DNA of 64,000 bases from Calditrichota bacterium (GCA_013150955.1 JAADJD010000062.1:62001-126000), one strand, 5' to 3'. Positions 1 through 10,476 are shown, counted from the stretch's first letter. Program-made: numbers and translations. Notes: a model not told the origin generated them from the sequence alone.

Positions 1-2427
1 CACAAACTGGGAAAAGATCAACACCTTATGGCCCCGCCCCAGTATTTCTTCCAGCATATCCTCCAGCAATAGAATTTTCCCGGACTGATACAGATCCATG
101 TCCGGTTTCAAAATGGCGGGGTGACAGGCAATCTGCCGTAAATAGGTCAACGCCTCGATAATCTTCATCCGCACTTTGTTGATTCCCAGTTCGTCAATCT
201 GGCTAAAAATCTGCTGGCGGTAAGCCTCCAGCACCTGATTGTAAATGCGGCGCTGCTTCTCGGTCATCTCCACCACCTGGATAATCTCCGAAAGCGGTGG
301 CAATTGCTTTTCCACTTCCTCCTTCGTCCGCCGCAGGATAAACGGGTAAATTAATTTGCGCAACGTGTGCAGGGCATGTTCGCGTTCTTCCGGGGGAATT
401 TCAACATATTTTGCGGTAAACTGCGGCAGCGTGCCCAGAAAACCCGGATTCACAAAATTGAACTGTGCCCACAAATCCTGCAGCGCATTCTCGATGGGCG
501 TACCGGTTAGCGCCAGCCGATGCAGAGACTTCAACTTTTGCACGGCGCGGTAGGTTTTGGTCTGGGGATTCTTAATCTTTTGCGATTCGTCCAGAATCAC
601 ATACTCAAACGTGCGTTCCGCAAGATGCTTCTGATCCTGCAAAACCACTCCGTAGCTACAAAGAATCACGTCATACTGATCGAACTTTTCCAGCATCCTG
701 ACCCGATCGACCCGATTTCCGTAATAGCGCAAGACGCGCATTCCGGGTGCAAATTTCTGGAATTCTTCCCACCAGTTGAAAATCAGCGTTAACGGCACCA
801 CGATCAATGCCGGGTGTCGTAACCGGCCTTCTTCTTTCAGTTTGGTTAACAGGGCAATGACCTGAACCGTCTTGCCCAGCCCCATGTCATCGGCCAGGAT
901 GCCTCCAAACCGGAATTCGTGCAGGAAATGCAGCCAATCCAGGCCTGCCTTCTGATACTCGCGCAACTGCCCTCGAAAACCGCCGGGCACCGAAACGGGC
1001 TCGATCTCCCGAAACTCCCGATAGCGTTGAATTAACTGCCGGCTATCCTCATCAAAATTGATGTCCCCCAGGATTTCCTCCAGTTCCTGCAGCACCATCA
1101 CGCCGGCATTGGGCAGGCGGATTTTCTCATGGCCATCGCGGATGTCCAGTATTTCGGCCACCCGCAGGATCTTTTCTCGCACTTCCTGAGGCACGTAAAT
1201 GTGGGAACCATCCGACAACTTGAGATAAGGCTTCCCCGATTTCAACTGCCGTACCAGCTGGGGGATGGCCACCGAGCGATTGCCCACTCGAATCTGAAAG
1301 CGCAGTTCCAGCCAGTCCTCCAGCGCCTGTACATCCACCCGAATGCGCGGCGTTCCCCGATGCACGCGGTAGTAATGCAGCCGATCCAGCCCGTAAATTT
1401 TAAACCCAAATGCTTCCAGCCGGGGAATTTCCAGGCGCATCCAGTCCAGGGGATGGTAATCGGCGGCAATGTGCCAGTAACCGCTGCGGTAGATCAACCC
1501 ATGTTCTTCCAGGAAGTTCCGCGCCCGATCCTCTTCTTCGCGATCCCGGCGGATGATGAATAAATGACCGTTGTCGTTGGTTAAACTTTTTTCCGCCGGG
1601 GGATTGGCCGGGAATTCGAAACGGCTGTAACGGAAAAACACTTCGATTTGCAGATGCTGATTTTCTTCCGTGAACACAATCGCTTTTTCTTCCAGTGGCA
1701 GTTCGTAAGCCTTTAAATGATCCGCCAGATTCTCCCAATCCAGGATGGGCAACAGATGGGACAGGTAAATCCGGATGAAGTCATCCAGTTCACTCTTGGG
1801 AATTTCAAATTTCTCGTATACCCGGAAATAATTATTCCAGAATATGGCCGGTAAATGCGATTCAATCTTATACAGCACCTTCTGGTACAGAATGTAGATG
1901 GGATTCGAGGTCAGCACGGTTACCGGATGTTCCAGTTCCAGTGCATCGTCCTTGAATTTCAAGGTGGGTTGCAGATAGAACCCGGTTTTACCCTGTTTCA
2001 ATCGCAACACAATGCTGGCCGTCTCCGGATGAAAGGTAACCGGTTCTGGATTCCGCTGCACCATGTCCTTGATCAGCACGCTGCTATTCCGCAACCAGTC
2101 CAGCAAAAATCCCACCGGCTGAGTGTAAGTGAACACCTGGCGTCCGTCGTTACCAACGCTGGTTTGCAAATAAATCAGGCAATTCAGTTCATCTTCGGTG
2201 ATGTTCACCTTGCTGCTATCAATAACCGCAAGCGAAAGGCGCACTTCCCTGCCGGGTGAACCATCCAGCCGGGTGTAGTTGGCATAAGGTAAAATCGTCC
2301 AGTTGGTAGCGCGCAATTCAATCAAAAAATAAGGCTCGTACACTCCGGCTTTGGACTCAAAAGACTTGGGTTGCGGCGACTTTTCGATTAACCCTACCAG
2401 TTGTTCAATTTTGCCTCGCCAGCTCAT
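1..2427 (-). CDS. SNF2-family DEAD/DEAH helicase, C-terminus cut by window edge
   Basis: ATP-dependent SNF2/HepA-type motor that would translocate on nucleic acid to remodel bound protein such as stalled RNA polymerase. Translating the minus strand from ATG 2427 gives 809 residues without a stop to base 1. About 440 N-terminal residues form the accessory region usual in large bacterial SNF2 proteins. The motor follows: motif I DDMGLGKT with its lysine near residue 519, motif II DESQ near 613, LTGTPIEN a little later. The last residues, GHKVLIFSQF, are the start of the second RecA-like domain, so roughly 150-200 residues are missing beyond the edge. The start is chosen because the ATG just upstream (about 2445) runs straight into a stop. 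The ribosome binding site is weak. The family call is secure; the substrate cannot be told. Confidence 0.9.
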   Translation of the reverse strand, partial: MSWRGKIEQLVGLIEKSPQPKSFESKAGVYEPYFLIELRATNWTILPYANYTRLDGSPGREVRLSLAVIDSSKVNITEDELNCLIYLQTSVGNDGRQVFTYTQPVGFLLDWLRNSSVLIKDMVQRNPEPVTFHPETASIVLRLKQGKTGFYLQPTLKFKDDALELEHPVTVLTSNPIYILYQKVLYKIESHLPAIFWNNYFRVYEKFEIPKSELDDFIRIYLSHLLPILDWENLADHLKAYELPLEEKAIVFTEENQHLQIEVFFRYSRFEFPANPPAEKSLTNDNGHLFIIRRDREEEDRARNFLEEHGLIYRSGYWHIAADYHPLDWMRLEIPRLEAFGFKIYGLDRLHYYRVHRGTPRIRVDVQALEDWLELRFQIRVGNRSVAIPQLVRQLKSGKPYLKLSDGSHIYVPQEVREKILRVAEILDIRDGHEKIRLPNAGVMVLQELEEILGDINFDEDSRQLIQRYREFREIEPVSVPGGFRGQLREYQKAGLDWLHFLHEFRFGGILADDMGLGKTVQVIALLTKLKEEGRLRHPALIVVPLTLIFNWWEEFQKFAPGMRVLRYYGNRVDRVRMLEKFDQYDVILCSYGVVLQDQKHLAERTFEYVILDESQKIKNPQTKTYRAVQKLKSLHRLALTGTPIENALQDLWAQFNFVNPGFLGTLPQFTAKYVEIPPEEREHALHTLRKLIYPFILRRTKEEVEKQLPPLSEIIQVVEMTEKQRRIYNQVLEAYRQQIFSQIDELGINKVRMKIIEALTYLRQIACHPAILKPDMDLYQSGKILLLEDMLEEILGRGHKVLIFSQFV

Positions 2428-2507
2428 GCTTCACGTGTCTTTCATTGACTAAGTTTCACTTATCCATTATGAAAATGAATTTACGGTGTTCCTTGTTCCT
2501 GGCAATT

Positions 2508-3878
2508 TTAAATTGGTTGCAGTCCCTCTTCCACAATCTTCTTTTGATACAGATACAAAAACCAGGCCACAACCAATCCGGCACTCAGGAAATTCCCCAG
2601 CAACATGCCATACCACACCCCCACCAGTTGAAAAATAATGCTTCCCAGAAAAATGAACGGTATTTGAAAAACATACAGGCGTACCAGATTGGCCCACAAA
2701 TACTGGCGTCCCAATCCCAATCCCTGAAAACTGGCAATAATGCAAATATAAAAACTGAAAAAAACATAGCCAAACACGGAAATGCGCAATGCCTGTGCGG
2801 TAATGTTTAATACCGATGGACTTTCCGCAAACACGCCGGCAAACACCCGCGGCGCCAGTGCCACCACCACCGCTGCCAGTAACATCATGGTAAACGCCAC
2901 CTGAATGCCCCGGAACAGGATGGTTTTCAACCGATCCAATTTCCGCGCCCCAAAATTATGGCCGGTCAGAATGGTTACCGCCTGTCCCACCCCCAGGATG
3001 GGAAGGAAGGCCACCATCTCGTAGGTGAACACAATGGTGTAAGCGGCCTGAGCATCTTCGCCAAAGCGCTTAAGAATGGCAAAAACAATGCCCATGGCGA
3101 TGCTGGTTAAGAACTGACTGAGCGAGGAGGGAACCCCCACCTGAAAAATGCCTTTGACCGATTTCCAGGACAGGCGGAGCTTTCGGAAACTCAGGGAAAC
3201 CGGGATTTTTTTACCGAACAAAACCGCCAGTGTTAAAAGCACCGCCAGCACGCGGGCAATACCGGTTGCCAGTGCCGCGCCCCGGATGCCCATCTCCGGA
3301 AATGGCCCCAGACCAAAAATCAACAGGGGATCCAGTAAAATGTTCAAAACGGTTCCCGTCACCATGAAGACCATGGGATAAACCGTATCCCCCCAGCCGC
3401 GAAACACATTGTTTAAAAACATGCCCAGTAAGACGACCGGAGCAAACAGGAGAATAATGGTAAGATAATCCAGAATCATCTGCAGCAGTTCTTCCCGGGC
3501 CCCCATGGCCTCGAACAACGGCCGCTGAATCCACAATCCCCCCAGGGTTAGCCCCAGACCAATCACCCCCGCAAGGACAAACGCATGCAGTGCTGTACTG
3601 ATGGCCTGATCCACCCGGCCGGCTCCCAGATTCCGGGCAATGTAGGAATTGATGCCCACCCCGATGCCGGATCCCACCGCGATTAAAAACAACTGCACGG
3701 TAAAGGCCATTCCGATGGCCGCCGTGGCCGTATCCCCCAAACGACTTACAAAATATCGATCCAGAAAGTTGTAACTGGTCTGAAATGCAAACGCAATGAT
3801 CATCGGTAATGCCAGTTTCAGAATCAGAGGCAGGACTGCCCCTTCCAGCAATTCTTTTTCGTCAATTTTATGAATCAT
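2508..3878 (-). CDS. MATE family multidrug/Na+ antiporter
   Basis: Inner-membrane exporter of the MATE (NorM/DinF-like) class, which couples Na+ or H+ entry to efflux of organic cations and drugs. The 456-residue protein has the family's usual length and about 12 hydrophobic segments in two similar halves. The opening ELLEGAVLPLILKLALPMI and later NSYIARNLGAGR match the conserved start and the G-A-G loop after helix 3; the second-half equivalent TGHNFGARK is also present. A ribosome binding site AAGGGG lies about 11 bases before ATG 3878. It stands alone between the helicase (80 bases downstream) and a divergent cyclase gene. Substrate is unknown. Confidence 0.93.
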   Translation of the reverse strand: MIHKIDEKELLEGAVLPLILKLALPMIIAFAFQTSYNFLDRYFVSRLGDTATAAIGMAFTVQLFLIAVGSGIGVGINSYIARNLGAGRVDQAISTALHAFVLAGVIGLGLTLGGLWIQRPLFEAMGAREELLQMILDYLTIILLFAPVVLLGMFLNNVFRGWGDTVYPMVFMVTGTVLNILLDPLLIFGLGPFPEMGIRGAALATGIARVLAVLLTLAVLFGKKIPVSLSFRKLRLSWKSVKGIFQVGVPSSLSQFLTSIAMGIVFAILKRFGEDAQAAYTIVFTYEMVAFLPILGVGQAVTILTGHNFGARKLDRLKTILFRGIQVAFTMMLLAAVVVALAPRVFAGVFAESPSVLNITAQALRISVFGYVFFSFYICIIASFQGLGLGRQYLWANLVRLYVFQIPFIFLGSIIFQLVGVWYGMLLGNFLSAGLVVAWFLYLYQKKIVEEGLQPI

Positions 3879-4389
3879 GGTTTATTTTGTCCCCTTAAAC
3901 GAGAAATATAAATAAAAAAAAAGAATTTAGAAGCCAAATTTTAAGAAAAATGCACCTTTGCAGGATGCCGCGGGAAACAACCTTTTTTTCGGAGCGTACT
4001 GCCGACTTCCCGAAGCCATTCTGTCCCCGGTTTCTTCCCGAACCTTGACGCTGTAAAAAACTTCCCTAAGAAAAACCCTGCCTTTAAAAATGCATTTTAA
4101 TTCCATCGAAACTTGCGTCCTTATCCCCGGCAGTCTATATTTTGAAAAAGGAAACCGACGGAAACGGGTAACCGGGAACGGTCTCGAATAGAAAAGCGTT
4201 TCGCCACTTCAGGGAAGACGAACCCGAGGCAGACGAGGGATGTAAAAAAATGGGATGGGTGTGTGGGGAAAAATAAGGGATCGAGGCACCCATCCTTTCT
4301 CAGTTCCGGAAAAAAAGATTTGATGAATCCGGCAGGTAAATGCGATGAATAAACCCGAAATCACGATCACACAAACCTGAACAATCAGC
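3879..4389. other. 511-base divergent intergenic region
   Basis: Separates the leftward MATE gene from the rightward diguanylate cyclase gene, so it should hold promoters for both. No gene, repeat copy or strong hairpin is seen. One promoter candidate is listed at 4113-4141. The last 250 bases contain only short ORFs with no recognisable product. Confidence 0.5.
4113..4141 (+). promoter_or_regulatory. candidate sigma-70 promoter
   Basis: TTGCGT (4113-4118) and TATATT (4136-4141) are separated by exactly 17 bases. It points to the diguanylate cyclase gene at 4390 and would give a leader of about 240 bases. Pattern match only. Confidence 0.35.
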
Positions 4390-6090
4390 ATGGAAAAGAA
4401 GGCATACAAAGTTTTATATATCGAGGACGATTACGCGTCCCGCCTGCTGATCCGCAAGATATTGCGTTCCGGGGAATTCGATGTCCACGAGGCCAGCACC
4501 GGAATGGAAGGCCTGAAAAAGGCACAGGAACTGCAACCGGACATTATTTTAATGGATTTAAACCTGCCGGATATCTCTGGAACCAACCTGACCACCAAAA
4601 TTAAAAGCATGCCCGAATTGAAGGACACAGTGGTGGTCGCCATTACCGCTCGCAACAGTGTGGAAGCCCGCCAGCTCTCGCTCATTGCTGGATGCCACGG
4701 CTACATCAGCAAACCCATCGATCCCCACACCTTCCCCGACCAGATCCGTCAATTCCTGCGCGGAAAGCGGGAAGAAATTGAATTTGAGAAACGGGACTAC
4801 TACCATCAACTTTACGAAGAAGCCCTGGTCAATAACCTTACCATCAAACTGCAGGAACTGCAACGATCAAACAGTTTACTTAAGCAACGCACCAGCACGC
4901 TCAAGGACTATTCCCGAAAGCTGGAAAAGCTGTTAACCATCATCAATGACCTCCAACTCTGCCATTCTTCGGAAAAACTGAAAGAAAAGTTGATCGATTA
5001 TCTCTGCGAACTGTTTGCATTTGACCGATGCCTGTTTCTGGATGTGGACTTCGAGAACCTGACGCTAAAGGTCGCCGTTGGCAGGGGACTGGAAAAATCG
5101 CGCTGGGAAAATTTTCATCTGCCGTTTCAAACCCAACTCTTTCGCCGGCTGTTCAAGGAGCGGCAAATCCTCCCCAATCTCACAATTCAGCAAATTGAAA
5201 ATCCTCAGATTCGGCAGTTATTGGAGGAGCTGGGCAGTCAACATTTTACTCTGGCCATTCTGGGCATTCCCGCCGATGCCGCCATCCAGATGAGCAGTAA
5301 GGAGAACCTGAAGGAATTTATGAAACCCTTCCTGACCACATTAACCGCTACTGCGGATATTGACGTCCAGAACATCGAGGATCATTTGAGAGAATTCCTG
5401 CTCTCGGAAGTGTTCTACATCGGTGGCTATTTGTTTATGGACTATACCCATCCCACAAAAAAACTGTCCAGCCATGACCTGCGCATTCTGGATATGCTGC
5501 TGCGAACGTCCACTTTAATTTATCAGAATCTTCAGCTGCGGGAACATCTGAAAAAACTATTCATTCGTGCCGAGAAGGATGCCATCACCGATTACCTGAC
5601 CAATCTTTACAATCATCGCTACTTTATTCAGCAGCTGAGCCGGGAGTTCAATCGGGCACGGCGGCATAATTCTCAGTTCGCTCTGATCATGATCGACATT
5701 GATCATTTTAAGGATTTCAACGATACATTCGGTCATCAGGCAGGCGATCTGGTCTTACAAAAAATTGGTCGGATCCTGCGGGAAAACACCCGCAAAAGCG
5801 ATATTGCCGCCCGCTACGGGGGTGAGGAATTTGCCATCATCTGTCCGGAGCTAAACAAGCGCCGGGGTCAGATCCTTGCCGAAAAATTGCGGAAAATTAT
5901 CGAGGGAACGCGCCTGCCATTTTCTCAGGATACCCGGATTACCATTTCTGCCGGTGTTGCTGCCTTTCCGGAAGATGCGGACAATCCCCAGGATCTCATC
6001 CGCTGTGCCGATGTGGCCCTTTACGAAGCCAAACGGAAGGGACGCAACAGGGTACAGGCGTTTTCACCCGCGCTTCAAACCACCCCCTGA
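4390..6090 (+). CDS. response-regulator diguanylate cyclase (REC - middle domain - GGDEF)
   Basis: Makes cyclic di-GMP from two GTP in response to phosphorylation by an unidentified kinase. Residues 1-125 are a receiver domain: acidic pair in YIEDDYASR, phospho-acceptor Asp in ILMDLNLPD, conserved Lys in ISKPIDP. Residues about 160-390 contain a helical linker and a divergent GAF-like region. Residues about 400-560 are a GGDEF domain opening with DYLTNLYNHRYF, with active-site RYGGEEF. The inhibitory I-site is intact: RKSD lies five residues before GGEEF, so product feedback inhibition is expected. The architecture resembles PleD with one receiver. No kinase is adjacent. Its stop lies 3 bases from the stop of the convergent upp gene. 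No clear ribosome binding site precedes ATG 4390. Confidence 0.92.
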   Translation: MEKKAYKVLYIEDDYASRLLIRKILRSGEFDVHEASTGMEGLKKAQELQPDIILMDLNLPDISGTNLTTKIKSMPELKDTVVVAITARNSVEARQLSLIAGCHGYISKPIDPHTFPDQIRQFLRGKREEIEFEKRDYYHQLYEEALVNNLTIKLQELQRSNSLLKQRTSTLKDYSRKLEKLLTIINDLQLCHSSEKLKEKLIDYLCELFAFDRCLFLDVDFENLTLKVAVGRGLEKSRWENFHLPFQTQLFRRLFKERQILPNLTIQQIENPQIRQLLEELGSQHFTLAILGIPADAAIQMSSKENLKEFMKPFLTTLTATADIDVQNIEDHLREFLLSEVFYIGGYLFMDYTHPTKKLSSHDLRILDMLLRTSTLIYQNLQLREHLKKLFIRAEKDAITDYLTNLYNHRYFIQQLSREFNRARRHNSQFALIMIDIDHFKDFNDTFGHQAGDLVLQKIGRILRENTRKSDIAARYGGEEFAIICPELNKRRGQILAEKLRKIIEGTRLPFSQDTRITISAGVAAFPEDADNPQDLIRCADVALYEAKRKGRNRVQAFSPALQTTP

Positions 6091-6093
6091 TTG

Positions 6094-6726
6094 CTACACC
6101 CCAAAATACCGATCACCCGCATCCCCCAGCCCCGGAAGGATAAATCCCCGCGAATTCAGCTGACGATCCAGCGCCGCGGTGAAAATGGGCACTTCTGGAT
6201 GATGCTCCTGCATGACCGATACCCCTTCCGGTGCGGCGATAACCGCCAGCATCACGATCCGTTCCGCCCGATGCCGTTTAAGCTTCTCCACCGCGGAATG
6301 GGCACTGCCACCCGTGGCCAGCATAGGATCCAGTAAAAACACGTCCATCCCGCGAATGTCATCCGGCAATCGCAAATAGTAATCCACCGGCTGCAGGGTG
6401 GTTTCGTCCCGATACATCCCCAACACACCGATGCGTGCTTCGGGGAATACCTTCACAATGCCGTTTGCCATGCCCAGGCCCGCCCGTAGAATGGGCACCA
6501 GCAAAATGGGGTGCTGCAACCGGCGAACGGTCATTGATTCCAGCGGGGTTTCGATGGTTTCGTCACGGGTGGACAGTTTTCGGGAGGCTTCGTAAAATAG
6601 CAACAGGCTGATATCTTCCAGCAACGTACGAAAATCAAAAAATGGTGTGGCCTTATCCCGCAAGCGGGCCAGCTTGTCCTGAATGATCGCATGCTCAACC
6701 ACGGTGAGATTCGGAAACGACTGCAT
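6094..6726 (-). CDS. upp: uracil phosphoribosyltransferase
   Basis: Salvages uracil: uracil + PRPP gives UMP + pyrophosphate, in the cytosol. The PRPP loop is seen as LLDPMLATGGSA, and the C-terminus GLGDAGDRYFGV is the family's uracil-binding end. The chosen ATG at 6726 gives 210 residues (family usual 208-210) and has GAGG six bases upstream; the in-frame ATG at 6738 has a poorly placed site. The start lies 32 bases inside the end of the upstream plsC gene, so the two are probably translationally coupled. It is the last gene of degT-serS-plsC-upp and ends 3 bases from the convergent cyclase gene, with no terminator hairpin visible. Confidence 0.95.
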   Translation of the reverse strand: MQSFPNLTVVEHAIIQDKLARLRDKATPFFDFRTLLEDISLLLFYEASRKLSTRDETIETPLESMTVRRLQHPILLVPILRAGLGMANGIVKVFPEARIGVLGMYRDETTLQPVDYYLRLPDDIRGMDVFLLDPMLATGGSAHSAVEKLKRHRAERIVMLAVIAAPEGVSVMQEHHPEVPIFTAALDRQLNSRGFILPGLGDAGDRYFGV

Positions 6727-7441
6727 GGTGCGCCTCATACCCTTTAATGATAATGTTTCGAACCACTTCCACCAGTTGATCGCGCGTATCGAAAGTGTAG
6801 CCCGATGGATCCACCGGCGGATGGATGATCAAGGTGACCCGTCCCGGCCGGATCCACAAGCTTTTCTTCGGAAGCACCCGATTGGTGCCAATGATGGTCA
6901 GGGGTAAAATGGGGAGCCCCGTTTTGATGGCCACCACAAAAGGGCCTTTCTTAAAAGCCCGGATGGTGCCATCGGGACTGCGGGTGCCTTCGGGGAATGC
7001 CAGAAGCGAGAGATGTTTTTCCTTCAGCAACTGCTCCCCCTGGTTCAACACCTTAATGGCCTGACTGCGATCCTGCCGATCCAGCCGCAGGATTCCCGCT
7101 GCCCGAATCGCCCAGCCAAACACCGGCACCCGAAACAATTCCTTCTTCGCCACCACGGTCAAATGCAGGGGAATGTAACTGAACACCACTGGTATGTCCA
7201 TGTGACTTTGATGATTCCCCACCACCACATAATTCTGACCGGGCCGGATATGCTCGCGCCCCTTTACGGTGACGCGAACCCCGGCGGCAATAAGCAGTAA
7301 ACGCGACCAGGCACGGGCAATTTTGCTGATGATCGATGCGTAGGGATTGAACATCCCGATTAAAATCACGAAGATGGCCCCCACCACGGTGGAAACCACC
7401 AGAACGGTAACAAAAAGAATCTGGTGTAAAAAACCCAGCAT
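6695..7441 (-). CDS. plsC: 1-acyl-sn-glycerol-3-phosphate acyltransferase
   Basis: Transfers an acyl chain to position 2 of lysophosphatidic acid, making phosphatidic acid at the inner membrane. The 248-residue protein opens with a hydrophobic segment (residues about 5-30), followed by the catalytic NHQSHMDI (HX4D) motif and the substrate-binding FPEGTRSPDG motif, both in the expected order. The length is typical. Its ATG overlaps the serS stop by one base (TGATG), which implies translational coupling. Other acyltransferases of the PlsC superfamily share these motifs, so the exact acceptor is inferred from length and context. Confidence 0.92.
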   Translation of the reverse strand: MLGFLHQILFVTVLVVSTVVGAIFVILIGMFNPYASIISKIARAWSRLLLIAAGVRVTVKGREHIRPGQNYVVVGNHQSHMDIPVVFSYIPLHLTVVAKKELFRVPVFGWAIRAAGILRLDRQDRSQAIKVLNQGEQLLKEKHLSLLAFPEGTRSPDGTIRAFKKGPFVVAIKTGLPILPLTIIGTNRVLPKKSLWIRPGRVTLIIHPPVDPSGYTFDTRDQLVEVVRNIIIKGYEAHHAVVSESHRG

Positions 7442-8718
7442 CAGTATTCCCGCTTAATAATATGAAACCCGGTATATTTTCGTAACACTTCGGGAACAAT
7501 CACCGATCCTTCATCGGTTTGATAGGTTTCCAGCAGTGCCACCATCAATCGCGGTGTGGCCAGTCCGGATCCATTCAACGTATGCACAAACTCGGGTTTC
7601 GATTGTGAAGTTCTCCGGAACCGAATGTTCATGCGCCGCGCCTGAAAGTCCTCGAAGTTGCTGCAACTGGATGCTTCCAGCCAGCGCTTTTCAGCCGGCG
7701 ACCAGACCTCGATGTCGTAGCACTTTGCCGCCGCAAAACTGAGGTCGCCGGTACACAATTCTACTACCCGATAGGGGATTCCCAGCAGTTCCAGAATGCG
7801 ACACGCATCCTGAACCAGCAAATCCAGCTCCTGATAAGACGTTTCTGGTAGAACAAACTTCACCAATTCCACTTTATTGAATTGATGCAAGCGCAAGAAC
7901 CCGCGCGTCTCCTTGCCCCAGGAGCCTGCCTCGCGCCGGAAACAGGCCGAATAGGCACAATATTTCAGAGGAAGGCTGTCGCCATACAGAATCTCATCGC
8001 GATGGAGATTGGTTACGGGGACTTCTGCTGTGGGGATCAAGAATAGCTCATCCCTTTCCAGGAAATACATGTCTTCTTCCATTTTGGGCAATTGCCCGGT
8101 GCCCCGCATGCTCTCCCGATTGACCAGGAAGGGTGGGAAAATTTCCTTGTAACCGTGCTCCTGAATATGAACATCCAGCATGAAATTAATTAATGCCCGT
8201 TCCAGCTGGGCTCCCTTTCCCTTATACACCGGGAACCCGCGTCCCGCCACCTTGCTGCCCCGCGGAAAGTCGATGATATCCAGCCGCTCACCAATTTCCA
8301 GGTGATCGGAAATCTTGAAATCAAACTCCGGCAATTTCCCCCACGCCTTGACCACCACGTTGTGGGAGGCATCCTTGCCCACGGGCACACTGGGATGGGG
8401 CAGATTGGGTATCCGATCCAGTTCCTGTGCCAGTTCGGTTTCGATGCGTCGCAACCGCTCATCCAGCTGTTTAATCTGCTGACTGATCTGGCGCGTTTGT
8501 TCAATCACCTCGCTGGCATCCTGCCCGGCTTTCTTCAATTGACTGACTTTCTCGGACAGGACCCGTCGTTCGTGCTTCAACGCATCGGATTCCTGTAAAA
8601 GCTTCCGACGTTCCGCATCCAGGGCCAGGATTCGATCCACATTGCCCGTTTCGCGCTTGGCTTTAATGCCTTTCTTGACCCGTTCCGGATGTTCTCGAAT
8701 AAACTTCAGATCTAACAT
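7441..8718 (-). CDS. serS: seryl-tRNA synthetase
   Basis: Charges tRNA-Ser (and tRNA-Sec where present) with serine. At 425 residues it has the normal bacterial length. Residues about 1-105 are the long antiparallel coiled-coil arm that holds the tRNA extra arm, rich in Lys/Glu/Arg/Gln. The class II core follows: motif 2 [15 protein letters not shown] and motif 3 [18 protein letters not shown], plus the serine-binding TAEVPVTN segment. GAGAGG lies a few bases before ATG 8718. It is the second gene of its operon, 12 bases after the aminotransferase stop, and its own stop overlaps the plsC start. Confidence 0.97.
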   Translation of the reverse strand: MLDLKFIREHPERVKKGIKAKRETGNVDRILALDAERRKLLQESDALKHERRVLSEKVSQLKKAGQDASEVIEQTRQISQQIKQLDERLRRIETELAQELDRIPNLPHPSVPVGKDASHNVVVKAWGKLPEFDFKISDHLEIGERLDIIDFPRGSKVAGRGFPVYKGKGAQLERALINFMLDVHIQEHGYKEIFPPFLVNRESMRGTGQLPKMEEDMYFLERDELFLIPTAEVPVTNLHRDEILYGDSLPLKYCAYSACFRREAGSWGKETRGFLRLHQFNKVELVKFVLPETSYQELDLLVQDACRILELLGIPYRVVELCTGDLSFAAAKCYDIEVWSPAEKRWLEASSCSNFEDFQARRMNIRFRRTSQSKPEFVHTLNGSGLATPRLMVALLETYQTDEGSVIVPEVLRKYTGFHIIKREY

Positions 8719-8730
8719 ATGCGCCTCTCA

Positions 8731-9855
8731 TTATCCTGCCAGTTGGTTAAAAAACTGTTCAATGGTGTTCACAACCAGGTCAATTTCCGAATCCCGCAAA
8801 TCCGGGTGCATGGGCAGGCTCAGAACCTCCCGGGCCACCTTTTCGGCCACCGGAAAATCCCCTTCGTGAAAACCATATCGTTGTTTAAACGCGGGTTGGA
8901 GATGCACCGGGATGGGGTAATGAATGGCCGTGGGAATGCCGCGTGCATTCAGAAACGCCTGCAGGCGATCACGGTGCCGCGTGCGGATGACAAACTGGTG
9001 GTAAATATGGGTGGAACCCTCCTGCGGCTGCTGGAAGGTAACCCCCAGTTTCTGCAAACGCTCGCGGTACATTTGTGCAATCTCTTCCCGGCGACGATTC
9101 CACGCATCCAGGTACGGCAACTTCACTCGCAATATGGCGGCCTGCAGGGCATCCAGACGACTGTTCATTCCCACATATTCATGAACATAGCGCCGACGGG
9201 ATCCATGATCGGCCAGCATGCGCACCTTTTCGGCCAATTGATCGTCATGGGTCAACACCACGCCCGCATCCCCATAGGCACCCAGATTTTTTCCCGGATA
9301 AAACGACACCGCGGCCAGATTGCCCCAGGTGCCCACCTTTCGCCCCCGATATTCCGTCCCCAGTGCCTGTGCCGCATCCTCAATCACATACAGCCCATGT
9401 CTTCGGGCAATTTCCAGGATGGATTGCAAATCGGCCGCCTGTCCGTAAAGATGCACGGGAATAATTACCCGGGTGCGGGGACTGATGGCACCTTCCAGCA
9501 AATCCGGGCGCATTGTCAGGGTTCCCTCGTCGATGTCCACAAACACGGGCACCGCACCCAGCAGGGAAATGGCCTCCGCGGTGGCGATGAACGTAAACGG
9601 AGTGGTGATGACCTCGTCCCCGGGTTGAACATCCAGCGCCATCAGGGCCAGGATGAGGGCATCGGTGCCACTGGCGCAGGGAATGGCATGGGTCACGCCA
9701 ACATAGTCCGCCAGCTCCCGGGCAAAGTGCTGAACCTCTGGCCCATTTATAAACTGACAGGACTCAATGACCCGAAAAATTGCGGCGTCGATCTCTTCTC
9801 GCAATTGTAAATACTGGCGCCGCAAATCCACCATGTGCATGTTCATGGAAACCAT
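8731..9855 (-). CDS. DegT/DnrJ/EryC1/StrS sugar aminotransferase
   Basis: PLP-dependent aminotransferase that puts an amino group on a nucleotide-linked keto sugar, for lipopolysaccharide, glycan or antibiotic sugars. The 374-residue length is typical. Visible signatures are the PLP-phosphate loop ASGTDALILAL, the cofactor aspartate in VIEDAAQALGTEYRG, the Schiff-base lysine in SFYPGKNLGAYGD, and GMNSRLDALQAAIL. No other sugar-nucleotide gene is nearby, so the sugar cannot be named. Four Met codons crowd the N-terminus (residues 1, 4, 6, 8); a GGGATGG stretch overlaps the first and could serve the second at 9846, so the start is uncertain by up to seven codons. First gene of the degT-serS-plsC-upp operon. 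Confidence 0.9.
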   Translation of the reverse strand: MVSMNMHMVDLRRQYLQLREEIDAAIFRVIESCQFINGPEVQHFARELADYVGVTHAIPCASGTDALILALMALDVQPGDEVITTPFTFIATAEAISLLGAVPVFVDIDEGTLTMRPDLLEGAISPRTRVIIPVHLYGQAADLQSILEIARRHGLYVIEDAAQALGTEYRGRKVGTWGNLAAVSFYPGKNLGAYGDAGVVLTHDDQLAEKVRMLADHGSRRRYVHEYVGMNSRLDALQAAILRVKLPYLDAWNRRREEIAQMYRERLQKLGVTFQQPQEGSTHIYHQFVIRTRHRDRLQAFLNARGIPTAIHYPIPVHLQPAFKQRYGFHEGDFPVAEKVAREVLSLPMHPDLRDSEIDLVVNTIEQFFNQLAG

Positions 9856-10265
9856 CCCGATTTAAAATGAACGTTTCAACCCACTTCTGACTACCCAACA
9901 CTTTCCCTTCGCCGGCTCAAGCCCCCCAACAACCCTGTGGGTTGATCTTCAGCGCTGGAGACACGTTTCGACGTTTGATGTCTCTCCAAATCAAAAAAAT
10001 ATAATAAATGGGCCTACCCAAATCAAAAGCCAAAACCAGAACCCTGTGGACGCGATTCTATCCCCGCACAAATTTAGCCAAAAATACCCATCAAATGCCA
10101 CCGGTGAATGCAATGCCAACATTAATTTTGGAAAGGAAAATCGTTAATCCATGAGGAAAGGGATAGCATTGAAGATCGGGTATCTGTCGGGTTCGGAACG
10201 ATCCCGTATCGGCAAGTTCTTGTTCCCCCATTTTTCTTTGATGAAAACTTGCCCCGTATCAGGTA

Positions 10266-10475
10266 TGAAACCACGAATCACACGGATAAAACCAAAAATA
10301 TCCACAAAATCACGAATAAACACCGAAACAAAATTCCGTCCAGATCTAATCCAATGTACTTTTTTATTTTATTTGTGTTCATTCGCGTCATTCGTGGTTC
10401 TAATGCATAATCTGGGTTTATTATTTTTATTCGTTTTAATTCGTGTCATTCGTAGGCTATTGCATAATCTGGGTT
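10266..10475 (+). repeat. interspersed inverted-arm repeat, copy 1
   Basis: Left arm CCACGAATCACACGG, core AAAATCACGAATAAACACC and TCCAGATCTAATCCAATG, right arm TCATTCGTGGTTCTAATGCA ending AATCTGGGTT. A second right arm with the variant CGTAGGC follows directly. It lies between the degT operon start and the small gene at 10658. Confidence 0.9.
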
Positions 10476-10476
10476 A

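Noticed and set aside
8719-9810. 363-codon open frame on the plus strand
   Set aside because: It lies exactly antisense to the aminotransferase gene, has no ribosome binding site and no family features; it is a shadow of the real gene's codon bias.
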